Shown one piece after another: positions 49,313 to 59,461 of a stretch of 64,000 nucleotides of DNA. The position numbers and the translations under genes are program-made. This stretch comes from Platerodrilus igneus. Lineage: Eukaryota > Arthropoda > Insecta > Coleoptera > Lycidae. Numbering within the stretch: position 1 is the first letter of the stretch; every line of letters begins with the position of its first letter. The notes under the pieces are model-generated. The model ran no database searches. It had not been told where the DNA came from and saw only the letters and a program-made list of their open reading frames with translations. Location: positions 558,001 to 622,000 of the forward strand of contig JARFIW010001344.1 of NCBI GenBank assembly GCA_036346225.1, given 5' to 3'.

Positions 49313-51437
49313 ATCCGAGTCCGGTTTTCAGGAATGGAGTAACTTCCAGAGAATTGTTTTTGAAGTCAACAATCATAAATTGTTAGACAAAATTAATAGT
49401 CAAAACACTAAGTTGAAGTTTCTTTTAAAGAAACACAATGTCAATGTACCTCCTAAAAAACTGGAAATTACTTCACCTCCATTGAGTCAATAGTTGTTAA
49501 CGAATCGTCGAAAATCTTTAATAATAAAGAGTTGACTTTCCTTGATCGAGGCCTAAAATTTGGAGTAGATCATTTGAAAACTCCTTTGGAAGACATTATT
49601 GCTGGCATTGAAAAATCTATTTCAAAATTAGACGACAATTCAAAAACCTTTATTAGAAACGCGTGCAAAATTCAACTTTCGAACAACTTACGCACTTGCG
49701 CAAGAAATGCCTCAGAACAAACAAGGAAAGATCATCTGATTATTAAAGATTTACGACAAAAGAATTGTTATTATTTAAAGGCTGATAAGGGGAATAGGTT
49801 GGTTATTCTGGATAAACAAGACTATGTTGATAGAGTAGAGACTTTGCTGTCTGAGGGTCCTTACAGACCAATAGTCAAAAAGCGTAAAAATGAAGTTCCT
49901 TTAAATAAAATGATTAAATCAACAGAGTCTGTTTTGAAAGAATGTCCATACCTAATTTCGCCCACACTAAAATTAAAATTAACAATTTCAAATCCCGAAA
50001 TGCCAAAACTTTATTGTTTACCAAAGATTCACAAAAATAATAAATCGATGAGACCAATAGTTTCAGGTATCAACTCACCGACTTACTATTTATCACGGTG
50101 GCTGTCAAATGAATTTAAGATTTTAAAGTTTAATAGTATATCTGTACAAAACTCTTTAGAGTTCATTAATAAAATTAAAAATATCACATTAGAAGAGAAC
50201 GAAATCTTAATTTCATTTGATGTCAGTTCATTATTTCCTAGTGTTCCAATACCACGTACTTTAACATATTTAAAGGATGTTCTTATAGATAGTGATATTG
50301 ATGATGATAAAGTTGAGGACTATATCAAGCTTGTTTCGCATTGCATGTCCCAGAACTGTTTTCAATTCAACAACAAGTTGTACGAACAACATGAAGGCAC
50401 AGCAATGGGAAATAGCTTATCACCTTTCATAGCAAATTTATTTATGTCTCGTTTTGAAACCGAGTTAAAAGAAAACTCCAAATACTTCCCAAGAATATGG
50501 TTAAGGTACGTGGATGATATTTTTGCAGTTTTGACACTTCTAAATCAAATGTTGATGATTTTCTTAAAGAAATGAATTCCAAATTTCAAAGCATAAAATT
50601 TACGTATGAACTAGAGAATAATGGACAATTACCCTTTTAGATACATTAGTAATTAGAAATGGTAATAAATTAGAATTTGACATTTATAGAAAAGAAACCA
50701 ATGTAAATCGCTTTATTTTGTCTTCCTCTAATCATAGCATACAACATAAGTTGGCTTCATTTAACTTTTAATTAATAGATTATTGAATTTCCTTTAAATA
50801 AAAACAGATTTAATAAGGAATTTGCTCTTATTAAACAAATAGCGAATTACAATGGTTTCTCTTCTGATATTATAGATAATATTTTTAGAAAGTGTAAAAT
50901 AGGATCAACATCCGTAAATCAACGACTTTGCAATCAACCACCTCTAACGATAATGTTAAATATGTTAAACTTCCGTTTCACAAAACCACAAAGGGTCTTG
51001 ATAAAATATTCAAACAGTGTAATTTCAAAATTGCTTTCACTAATACTAATAAAATTAAAGATTTGCTAGGTAATCCAAAAGACAAGGTGGAAAAATTGCA
51101 AAAGTCGGGGATTTATGAAATTAGTTGTGCAGGGCCAGGGTGTTTTCAAAAATATATTGGTCAGACCAAGAGGAATATAATAACAAGATTTAAAGAACAC
51201 ATTGCTCACTTCAAATATGGTAAATATGAAAGGTCTCAGGTCGCCAAACATATATTTGAAACCAGCCACCCCGTTAAACTAGAAAATGTTAAATTGTTAA
51301 AAGCGGTACCAACGTTTTCCTCCTTAAATGCCTATGAATCAATTAAAATTGTTAAACATAAAGGACCCCTCTTAAACAGCGATAAAGGGCCAATAGCGCC
51401 ATCTTCTTTGCTTTCCCTATTGGTCAACAACCAATGA
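49313..51437 (+). pseudogene. Penelope-like RT plus GIY-YIG endonuclease ORF (frameshifted)
   Basis: Protein order: an N-terminal region (LLDKINSQNTKLKFLLKK, frameshift near 49485, then FLDRGLKFG); KADKGNRLVILDK; LPKIHKNNKSMRPIVSGINS (fingers); ISFDVSSLFPSVP (motif A); EGTAMGNSLSPFIANLFM (motif B); LRYVDDIFAV (motif C, both Asp kept). Then come a frameshift at about 50530, TYELENNGQLPF, a frameshift near 50640, IYRKETNVNRF, and after further breaks the endonuclease: SGIYEISCAGPGC, YIGQTKRNIITRFKEH, AKHIFETSHPV (51100-51270), ending 51437. The GIY-YIG nuclease and telomerase-like RT are the defining pair of Penelope-like elements. Four or more frameshifts make it non-functional. Confidence 0.92.
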
Positions 51438-51539
51438 GAAAGCAAGATTAAACTGGTTCCGCTTCAGTATATTTAGAATTAGTATAAATTAAGTAGATTT
51501 AAGTTATAATGTCACAATTCACTTGTTTGTTGTTGAGAA

Positions 51540-51660
51540 CACCAGCCTGCGGGTGAGGAGAATATCCTCGAGAGTGTTTAAAGCAACAATATAGTAAATT
51601 ATAGGTTGGGAAGGTTCAGTTTAGCCTAAGTGGTGAGGAGAATATCCTCTGAAGTGTTCC
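51540..51660 (+). repeat. Duplicated stem-loop in the Penelope 3' region
   Basis: GTGAGGAGAATATCCTC occurs at 51554 and again at 51634, 80 bp apart, each followed by an AGTGTT word and then AACAA. GAGGA...TCCTC can pair as a 5-bp stem with a GAATA loop. Confidence 0.75.
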
Positions 51661-51716
51661 AGAACAACAGCTAATTATTATTGTTATTGTTTGTTTGTTT
51701 TTTTTTTTTTTTAGAG

Positions 51717-51768
51717 GTTTCCTACTGATGATGACCACATAGTGGTCGAAATACGTATCTAGTAATTT
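51717..51768 (+). ncRNA. Hammerhead ribozyme-like motif (type I, minimal) of Penelope-like element 1
   Basis: Conserved box CUGAUGA at 51725-51731; stem II GACCAC/GUGGUC (51733-51738 with 51742-51747, 6 bp, loop AUA); GAAA at 51748-51751; a minimal palindromic stem III UACGUA (51752-51757); then UC (51758-51759) as the predicted cleavage dinucleotide. A short stem I is formed by CUA before the box and UAG after the site. Penelope-like elements are known to carry such minimal hammerheads that may act as dimers. One extra U lies between CUGAUGA and stem II, which may reduce activity. Confidence 0.72.
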
Positions 51769-51809
51769 AAATATTTTTTGTGGTTAAGGGTTTTTATTTA
51801 ATTTTATTT

Positions 51810-52010
51810 GCACGTCCCATTATTTATTATTATCCCGCTACGCGGTCGTTCACTATTCGCGTTTAAGACGGTAACCTCCCCTCCCAAAACCTGTTATTTT
51901 GTAGCCATACAGGTGCGGTTCCCAATGTCGATATTATTTTCGATGAATAACTTTACGAAGTTATTTGTTGCCCCTTTACCTTTCCCGAGATTTAGTTGCG
52001 CGAATTTAAT
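51810..52010 (-). pseudogene. LINE ORF2, APE endonuclease N-terminus
   Basis: On the minus strand: FAQLNLGKGKGATNNFVKLF, ENNIDIGNRTCMATK, a stop, then VLGGEVTV and SERPRSGIIINNGTCK up to the Penelope junction. QLNLGKGKGAT matches the start of R1-type ORF2 endonucleases; the Gln-x-Asn is part of the active site. The normal Gln-Glu-Pro motif is lost in a damaged stretch. Confidence 0.8.
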
Positions 52011-52041
52011 TTTCTTGCTTCTTATGGACTTTGTTTTATCT

Positions 52042-52290
52042 TCACAGTCCATAATCGATGTTTCGCGTAATTGCGTGCTTCAGACGTTGCATCGTGGGGC
52101 ATCTACTCGACTTGGCGTCGTGGCGCGTATCGACCATTGCGCCACCGCCAGTTCTGTCGTTTGCCCTAGCGCAAACCACACAGCAGGGGACTGCCTTCCG
52201 GCAATTCTTGAATTCATGCCCGACCTCGGCACAGTTACTGCACCACTTTACCTTCTCCCTGCATTCCATCGATTGATGGATTGATGGACA
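52042..52290 (-). pseudogene. LINE ORF1 (gag-like) C-terminus with zinc knuckle
   Basis: The minus strand reads CSNCAEVGHEFKNC, a perfect CX2CX4HX4C knuckle, followed by CCVVCARAND...RHDAKSSRCP, a second, irregular knuckle, then a stop after NIDYGL. Such knuckles end the nucleic-acid-binding ORF1 of R1/I/Jockey-type LINEs. Upstream sequence is lost, marking the 5' truncation near 52295. Confidence 0.85.
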
Positions 52291-52377
52291 GCCTAAAGTC
52301 GGCAATTAAGGGTTCCAGGAGTATCATAGCTATATTTATATGGCCGCCCAAACAATGGGGCACGAATAATTGTATAG

Positions 52378-52378
<1 letters not shown>

Positions 52379-52424
<46 letters not shown>

Positions 52425-52438
52425 AGAGAGAGAGAGAG
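52379..52438. repeat. (TA)n then (GA)n microsatellite
   Basis: TA tract 52379-52420, then AGAGAGAG to 52438. It is about 80 bp beyond the truncated LINE end. Confidence 0.93.
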
Positions 52439-54472
52439 CGAGATTTGCTTTGATTTGCCTCCCGTTTTTCAATTGCACACGTTCTGTGCCAAGAATTGCT
52501 GTGTTTCTCTTGTCCGTTGAATCTCTTCTGACTCTTGACTCTTTCCGCCTCGGCTGCTCACCTAGATAACTTTTATCCTCATTCATAAAAAAAAAACAAA
52601 CACATTCCTACCACAAACATCAACGTTAACTCTATTTACATCAATATTCGTAATACATTAAAATTTCAAAATTAAATTTCAGCATAAATTTCAGCATCAT
52701 AAAATTTCAAGTTCAAATTTGTCATTATTTTAATTTGCATCCAGAATTAGAGTCCTTGTAGGATGCATACTAATTAAGTTAACAATATTTGCAGACCTGA
52801 ATCTGAATAAAAGTGAGCATCTCCCACCCCTTTACGTTAATTTAACAGGTTAGTCAAATTGAGCTCAAACACAGACCCAAATTTTCATCATAATCAAAAA
52901 CATAAACCTGATAAATACTCTTTTCTACTTATACAAGAAAATTTTGCCTTAAAATTCAAAATTTGTTGTTTATACAAATTTACTATTGTCCATCTTTATC
53001 AAACAAATTATAAAGATATTCAACACACACCAAAACATCAAAGATCGAACAACAATGCATAAGTTACCTGAAGGTTACTGCACTCGTGGCTCCAATGTAC
53101 ATCGTCTTTGCTAATCCCACCATTCCAGCTGGTTTATGTTTACGTCTTTGGATTTCCGGCCGCCTTTAAAATTTTTCTACACCACTATTCGTCTAAAAGG
53201 TTTCAGGGCTTCTCAGGATCCAATCACGTTTACGAATAACATTTGATTACTAACACTCCCGAAAAATAGCAATGAAATTCATAATTCTTTCCGCGCTATA
53301 CCAAAACTGCATACTTCTATTTATTTATTTATCGTTACTAATTTGGATAATTGGAACAGTAATACCCGCAAATATAACTAGATTTTATTACCTCCATCTA
53401 TCTTCTCTAAGTGCACTAATGCATAATAACTTTTATCGTAGCACGTAATCACCACGTAGTCTACTTGAAGTATCGAATAAAATCAAAAAATAAAGAGCAA
53501 AACTGTTTGAAGTATCGTATAAGATCAAAAATAAAAGAGAGCTAAACTCCTATCAGCACGGGTTTATATAATGGCTCGCTTGCAAGTCGAATTTGTCCCG
53601 CGACGGACAATTTTAAGAAATTCGCATTCTATTTTTCCTTCCGATTGCTCGGCACAATGATTCTACTGAAATTTGCACACGCCTCGCAACACGTCGGAGA
53701 ACAACTAATTAATTTTACATATAAACTCATATGCTTCCACCTCTCATGTTTGCATCTTATTTCAACCTTAATCGCCAATCTAGTCTGTTCGTTCTATTTA
53801 CAACCTGTGCTCTTGTTTTACATATTTCCCCTCATTCAACTACCAATGCCTTCCATCTCGCTTGTCTTTATACCACAAACTTGCTTTCTTACTTGCACTC
53901 ATATAGCTTGAAGCTTATTGACTGTCATATACATCGTTATCTTTGCAGGTGTTCCTTGTTCTAATACGCCGTAGGCTCTTATGTGACTTCCCCACGTCTT
54001 TTATAATTTCTCGATAGTTTTAGTACTTGGAAAGATTAAATTAAATACAAATTGAACATTTTAACTCTGCTTCTTTTTATAGAAAGCGTCCAGTGAATAA
54101 TCTAAACCTCTTATTTCTAACGAAACGAATAAATTTTTATGCTCCATGGTTTTAATAATGCGTATTATCTGATTAAATTCTACATTACTTCCTTCTACAC
54201 GTTGATTATGATTATATACAAACCCTACATTCTAATTAAATGATTTAAATCTATACAGTAGGCCTTTAATTAAGCGTACTATTATCCACTACTCTGATAT
54301 ACACGGTGTTTAACATTATCTAAACAATATGAGCCCTATGTTTAGAAGTAAATGACGAATTTATCCAATATACCTTTAAATGAAGCGTATTATTACCCAA
54401 AGCGTCCTTATACACAGTGATTAAAATTATTTGATGTCGTTAATTAATTTTTTACCCTGTTCTAAATTAGAG

Positions 54473-54473
<1 letters not shown>
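52439..54473. other. No recognised gene; minor 43-bp duplication
   Basis: AT-rich; chance ORFs only. A short tandem duplication, TTGAAGTATCG then ATAAAATCAAAAA, occurs at about 53464 and 53507. A diverged GGTGTTTAA box and GAAGCGTATTATTACC (54300-54420) recall the LTR-like repeats. Confidence 0.5.

Positions 54474-54514
<41 letters not shown>
54474..54514. repeat. (TA)n microsatellite
   Basis: Left boundary of the tRNA-like unit at 54515. Confidence 0.95.
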
Positions 54515-54517
<3 letters not shown>

Positions 54518-55088
54518 GGAATGAAAATATAAGGTCTTGAACAGGACTTGAACTTGTATTTTAGTCTCCGGGACCATGCGTTTATTACGCCCCGAGACCG
54601 ATGACGATAATTTGAAAATTTACAAATTTAAATCGTGTACATATCTATTCATAAATATAACTTTCAATTACCTTTAGCATTTTTGTCAATCGTATCTGAC
54701 ATTGTCAGGTTTTTGATTTGTCAGTTATAGACAGGAAGCAACGCTCAAAATTACGGCTATAAGCCAAGTATTAAATATATAAATATTATAGGTAGTTTTA
54801 TTACACAAGGTAAGTTGATAAATCCTAACGTATTACAGTTAATTGTACTGTACGAAAAAATTCAATATGATGTCCGTATGAAAAAAGAAAGTTGACTGTC
54901 GTATATTAAAGTCTAAAAACGCTGACTGAATTTCAATGTCAGTTTTGAATTCTACACATGCTAACATACCCATCTACCGATTTTTAATTAAATATCTTTG
55001 TAAATATAATAGTTATGAGGAATTTACAAAAATGGTTTTTCAATTTTTTTATAATATTTCAGAAACCATTATCAATATCGTCATTCTG

Positions 55089-55090
<2 letters not shown>
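54515..55090 (-). repeat. tRNA-like repeat unit between two (TA)n tracts
   Basis: The core at 54533-54599 (minus; GGTCTCGGGGCGTAATAAA and AAGTTCAAGTCCTGTTCAAG) lost a few bases in its D arm. The flank continues GATGACGATAATTTGAAAAT, TGTCAATCGTATCTGACA, then GGTAGTTTTATTACACAAGG, matching the units at 33.5 and 59.2 kb. It ends at the next TA tract. Confidence 0.75.
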
Positions 55091-55130
<40 letters not shown>

Positions 55131-55148
55131 ATATATATATATATATAT
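55091..55148. repeat. (TA)n microsatellite
   Basis: Boundary between the tRNA-like unit and the 2-kb repeat. Confidence 0.95.
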
Positions 55149-57211
55149 TGTTGTGGATTCAAAGGGTTAAATCAGTGGGCAACAATAATATAGAAAAGAG
55201 CAAATTATTTACGCGCAAAATTTATTTAATTCATTTAAGGAGAACGGACAAGTATTGACGTATTTTTATAATTAATAATTGAAAGGTTAAAATTACATAA
55301 AGAAAAACAGTTTTAAAGCAAATAGAATACGCATAATTAATTTTAATTTATTTTAATTCAACACGTGTAAACATAAGGGAGATCACTTGGGTAAGAAAAT
55401 TAATAATTCCAAGGCAAAAGCATTCGCTGCAACAAGCAAATTTCAGTTTTATTAAATACGAAGAGATATAAAATCTAGGAATTGATGTGCTAAATGTTTC
55501 GATAAATAACAAACACCTGCGTTTTTAAAAAGGTTACGTTCGATAAAATTGTGAGCATATTAAGATAGGAGTTTATAGAAATATCTTCAACCGTCAGTTT
55601 GGTTTAAACAATAAGACTAACAAACGGCTTAAAGAGCTAGGAAAATGCACGATTGGTTATATACTACAGATAGAGACAGATATAAAAGCGTTGGGATTGA
55701 AAATGCACGTAGGCATACACGTGGTGTGGAGTTGAGTGTCATCAAGATCGATTTTCTGTAACTTAAGTGGAGTTTTGAACGAGACATCAGACATGCATAA
55801 GACAGAGATGAATATAGTTCAGGCGGGATTTGTGATGACAGAGAATTTTATCATTGGTTAAAAACAGACTAGCTTTCCAAACGTAGACACACGCGAAGGT
55901 TGAGATCGCTTTGGGATACGGCACGTAGAAGGGAGTAAATTTCAGGAATTTTAAAACGGTTGTAGTCAAAATTTTTAGAATTTATATTTGAAAATAAGCT
56001 TTTTACTTGAAGTGGGTCGCAGGTGGGGTTTTGAAACGATATATATACTGAATCGAAATTATGAACGCCCTCTTGTCTTTTCTTCGCTTCTATATTACTT
56101 TACTACGATAAAGTATTGAATGCTGACCACCATAACAGTAGAGCTTTTTTGTGAATATTGTATGTGTTGTTAATACAGTAAATATAGTGCTTACAAGTGT
56201 AACTCAGAAGTAGCGGGCATCTATTTATTAAAGCAAAGTACGTGTAGTATATTAAATTAATAGAGGTCCGGCTACTACATTATAAAGCACGAAAATCAAT
56301 AAATGGAAGCATGATATATGTGGGGTAAGCATTATAAATAACCAAGGTTGTATGCTGATATATGGAATGGTACTATGAGACGAGGCGCTTGGCTCGCAAA
56401 TGGTGTTATCGTCGGAGGATTCGCTGAGTATCACAACGAATGGTAACGAAGCCGATGTGTTCTAGCGATCATCTTCAAAGGAATGGAAGCCTGAAGAATT
56501 CTCCAGGTAATTTATTTAAAAATTCTGTTGTTTGATATGTATTTGTGAAATTTTGGTGCTATGTGATTGACTTGTTGGGGTTTATCCAAGGTTGTAGAAA
56601 CTTATTGAAAAGATACATGTACTGGACAATTTATTGAGGTTAGATATTGAAAAGGGGTGTATTTAAAACTTACTAAATTTTTTTCTGGATGTAAATTGGA
56701 TTGTAAAAGGTAAACGGGTCTATAAATTTGGTTTTAATTTATGCAAGATGTAAAAGGCATATATAAACTAAACTGGGTTATGAGCTCACCATACTCCAGG
56801 GTACAGTCGGTTTAGGGTAATATGTGGGGCCCATCTACTCATATCTTATTGAATTTGTTTGAAAATAATGAGAAAATCAAGGACTTTAAAAACATATCAC
56901 ATTTTGAGTGTGTAATTAGTGTATCAAACTGTTTTTTATACATGTGAATAATTTACCTGTTAAGAACTGTAAATAAAAGGTTGTATGATTGTTGTATTAT
57001 TTAGTGATTTTATTGAATGGTGTGCGAGTGTGAAGGAGGAATGGTTCTAAATTTAGGTATCCGAGAAGAGGCACAGCTGAGCTAGCCAGGGAAGCTTTAG
57101 AAGGTTTTTAAAGCAAAAATAAAATGGTAAGGAATTTTTTTTGAAATTTTTGCATTTTTGAAAATTATATGTTGTCCCAGCTTCGTCCAAGAATTTTTCT
57201 GAGGTTTCTCG

Positions 57212-57212
<1 letters not shown>
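55149..57212 (+). mobile_element. 2-kb non-coding repeat, family B, copy 2 (LTR-like)
   Basis: It starts TGTTGTGGATTCAAAGGGTT and is collinear with 31388-33455 (see that entry for shared landmarks; here GAGCTCACCATACTCCAGGG at 56783 and AATAAAAGGTTGTATG at 56972). The right end is truncated relative to copy 1: no CACAGCA before the TA tract. No ORF of note. Confidence 0.55.

Positions 57213-57280
<68 letters not shown>
57213..57280. repeat. (TA)n then (CA)n microsatellite
   Basis: TA tract 57213-57242 and CA tract 57246-57280. The ORFs across it are its translation. Confidence 0.95.
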
Positions 57281-57282
<2 letters not shown>

Positions 57283-57470
57283 TACATATAGGATAATTGT
57301 ACAAGTGATCTAGCAATTGAAAGAAGAAAAATATAAGGTCCGGACAAGATTCGAACCTATATCGTAGGTTTTCGCGGCCCATGCGTTTTACAATTGCGCG
57401 ACCGAGACGGTTGACAACAATTTGAAAATTGTACAAATCTAAATCATGTATATATTTATATTAATGTGTT
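57281..57470 (-). repeat. tRNA-like repeat unit (partial)
   Basis: Core 57337-57408, minus: GTCTCGGTCGCGCAATTG as D region and ATAGGTTCGAATCTTGTCC as T arm. It is followed by GACAACAATTTGAAAATTG and AAATCATGTATATATTTAT as in the other units; cut off at about 57470 by the next repeat. Confidence 0.7.
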
Positions 57471-59051
57471 TAGAGGTGTTCAAAAGGTCATATAGCGTCA
57501 TTTTGTGAACATGCAACGCCGTATACCCGAGCGTATTCGGAAAAACTTAAAACAACTCTAAAATTACGTAAATATTTATTTTAATAGAGAACGGTATTTG
57601 GGAAAACGTTAAGCATGAATGCATAAAACTCGTGATTTAATATGACTTTCATTCTTGTTACACACTTAATCATAATCCAAGATAAGGATAACGGTATTTA
57701 CTTGTTCTGCACTTAAGAAGACGTTTTCCAAATAGCTTTATCCACAAAGTACTCAATTGTGCATCGATTACGCGTAGAGCGTAAATATTACAAACTATTT
57801 TTGTTTGCATTTAATAAAGTTCATCGTGTTTAAATACTCTATGAAGAATTGATCTTATATTGGAAGATTGCACTAAATTTTCATTTTGCGGAAAGCCGCG
57901 TGTATCATATTTTAATTTCCATATTTTCGTTTGATATCAAACTTCGACGAAAACACGTCGATTAAGTTCGCAAGAACCTTAAATTTCCTAACGTAAGAAT
58001 GTGTTCATTGTATTCTAAAATAATCAGGTACTAAAACGGAACATTAAGGTAAACGCATCGTCCAATTAATGCGTGTTAAAGAGATAAAGTCGAAAAGATA
58101 AGATTACGCATAGGTAAACAGTATTAATTGTATCATAGCTTGAGGCTGTTAGAACACGATAAATCTGATTGTTGCATCATCCGCCTTAAGAAACAACCGA
58201 TTAAAAGTTTGAAAATCGGTTGTGAAAATTCTAAATGCTTACGTAAAGGAACAAGCCCATTTTTAAGACCAATACAAACACAGACAACAACAACTAAAAT
58301 TACCTTGACAATTCCTGATGCATGCTTTACCAGAGGTTCCTCTTATACACTCAATAGAAAGTGTGAATTAGGTCGGTTGATGAGTTTCTACCATGCTAAT
58401 CCGATATCAAGTAGTATTTAGTAGTGAGGCTTTTACAGTAGACGGACAATTTTTTTTTACAGTTTATTGCTACCCGGAAAGGAGTAGATATCTACGAAGC
58501 GATCACTTGGTTCAAAAAGTGGCAGCATTCGGTTAGGTGTTGCCAGTATATATAAAAAATTATTAAACCTAATTGTTTATATACGTTTACATCCGATTTT
58601 AAAGGGATGGATAGTAAGTTATGTGCATATCTTGACAAATTTTGTACATAATGAGATTTAAAAAGAGTTATTGGTTAATAAATTTAATATTAGGGTGTGC
58701 TCATCCTATTATAAAAGAGATCTTCGACTTTATTTTTAGTATAGGCGAATAATAAGTTACCTATTTTATTATTGGATTTAAAATATTGTTCGTAATGCAA
58801 AGGCTTTATAGTAATTTTGGACTCTATTTTTTTATATTTCAAGTTTTTGTAGAGAAATTACTTTTCCCAAATATTAGATGTAAAATATGGTTTGTAATAT
58901 AAAAGGTGCAGTAGATATAGTAATTAGTATTTGAATTGTTTGTAAAAGAATATTTCTTGTCATTATTCATCTGATGTCTGACTATAGTGATTTTGTTTTA
59001 AAGAGAGTTAGCTAAAAATAATTAAATAAGTAGCGTCTCCAGTTCACAACA
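57471..59051. repeat. Dispersed repeat, family C, copy 2, and unassigned sequence
   Basis: 57480-58100 resembles 26760-27360 (AGGTCATATAGCGTCATT, GGTATTTGGGAAAACG, AAGAAGACGTTT). The rest to 59051 is unassigned. It ends TTCACAACA directly before the TA tract, an end similar to CACAGCA/CACAACA at other boundaries. No gene recognised; the 97-codon ORF at 58128 has no known motif. Confidence 0.45.
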
Positions 59052-59221
59052 ATATATATATATATATATATATAAACATATATATATATACATACATATA
59101 AATATATATATATATATATATATGTAGATATATAAATACATATATATATATATATATGTATATGTATATGTAGATATATAAATATATATATATATATATA
59201 ATATATATATATATATAATAT
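59052..59221. repeat. Long interrupted (TA)n tract
   Basis: About 170 bp of TA with TACA, TAAA and TGTA interruptions, the longest such tract in the window. Confidence 0.95.
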
Positions 59222-59461
59222 AGGTAGTTATTTATACAAGGGAAATTGATAAATACTAACGTATTACAGTTAATAAGATGAAATAATAATATAGACTTTT
59301 AAGCAAAGTCCAAATGATCATTTCAAATCGAGCTAGTAATTAAAAGATTGAAAATATAAGGTCTTAGACAGGACTTGAACCTGTATCTTAGTCTTTCTAG
59401 GACCTTGCGTTTTCCAATTACGCCACCGAGACCGATGACGACAATTGGAAAATTTGCAAAG
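59222..59461 (-). repeat. tRNA-like repeat unit with the best cloverleaf core
   Basis: The core at 59360-59433 (minus) folds by eye as a tRNA: acceptor GTCTCGG/CTAAGAC with one mismatch and a G-U; D arm GCG...CGC with TGGCGTAATTGG as A box; anticodon loop CTAGAAA; and a perfect T arm ACAGG-TTCAAGT-CCTGT. Flanks match the 33.5 and 54.5 kb units. The unit is cut at about 59461 by the LINE. Confidence 0.75.

Larger units (their letters stand above)
49313..51805 (+). mobile_element. Penelope-like element 1 (2493 bp), inserted in the LINE
   Basis: Target duplication ATTT at 49309-49312 and 51806-51809. Collapsing it rejoins the LINE endonuclease as NNGTCK-LHVSARC. The element holds a broken ORF with a PLE-type RT and a GIY-YIG endonuclease, two related stem-loops (51554 and 51634), a T-rich tract (51690-51712) and a hammerhead-like motif (51721-51768). 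At 2.5 kb it is shorter than complete PLEs, and its coding sequence starts within the N-terminal region, so it is 5'-truncated and lacks an upstream terminal repeat. Confidence 0.9.
43540..52295 (-). mobile_element. R1/LOA-type LINE with gag, endonuclease, RT and RNase H, split by two insertions
   Basis: Minus-strand order: end of ORF1 with CCHC knuckle (52290-52042); ORF2 APE endonuclease (52010-51810 and 49312-48700); linker with basic region (48699-48067); RT (46216-45469); thumb/connection (45410-45230); RNase H (45000-44560); C-terminal segment (44485-44110); and a 3' UTR with A-rich tract (about 43990-43900) to about 43540. Target-primed retrotransposition is the family mechanism. It is 5'-truncated within ORF1. 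A Penelope-like element and a 1.84-kb TG...CA repeat are inserted; without them the host element is about 4.4 kb. It has few inactivating changes, hence fairly recent. It is not in 28S rDNA, so not canonical R1. Confidence 0.88.

Noticed and set aside
51535..51660. CRISPR-like direct repeats
   Set aside because: Only two copies, in a eukaryotic retroelement 3' UTR, with a hairpin explanation.
57053..57436. 127-codon ORF on the minus strand
   Set aside because: Most of it is the translation of (TA)n and (CA)n tracts.
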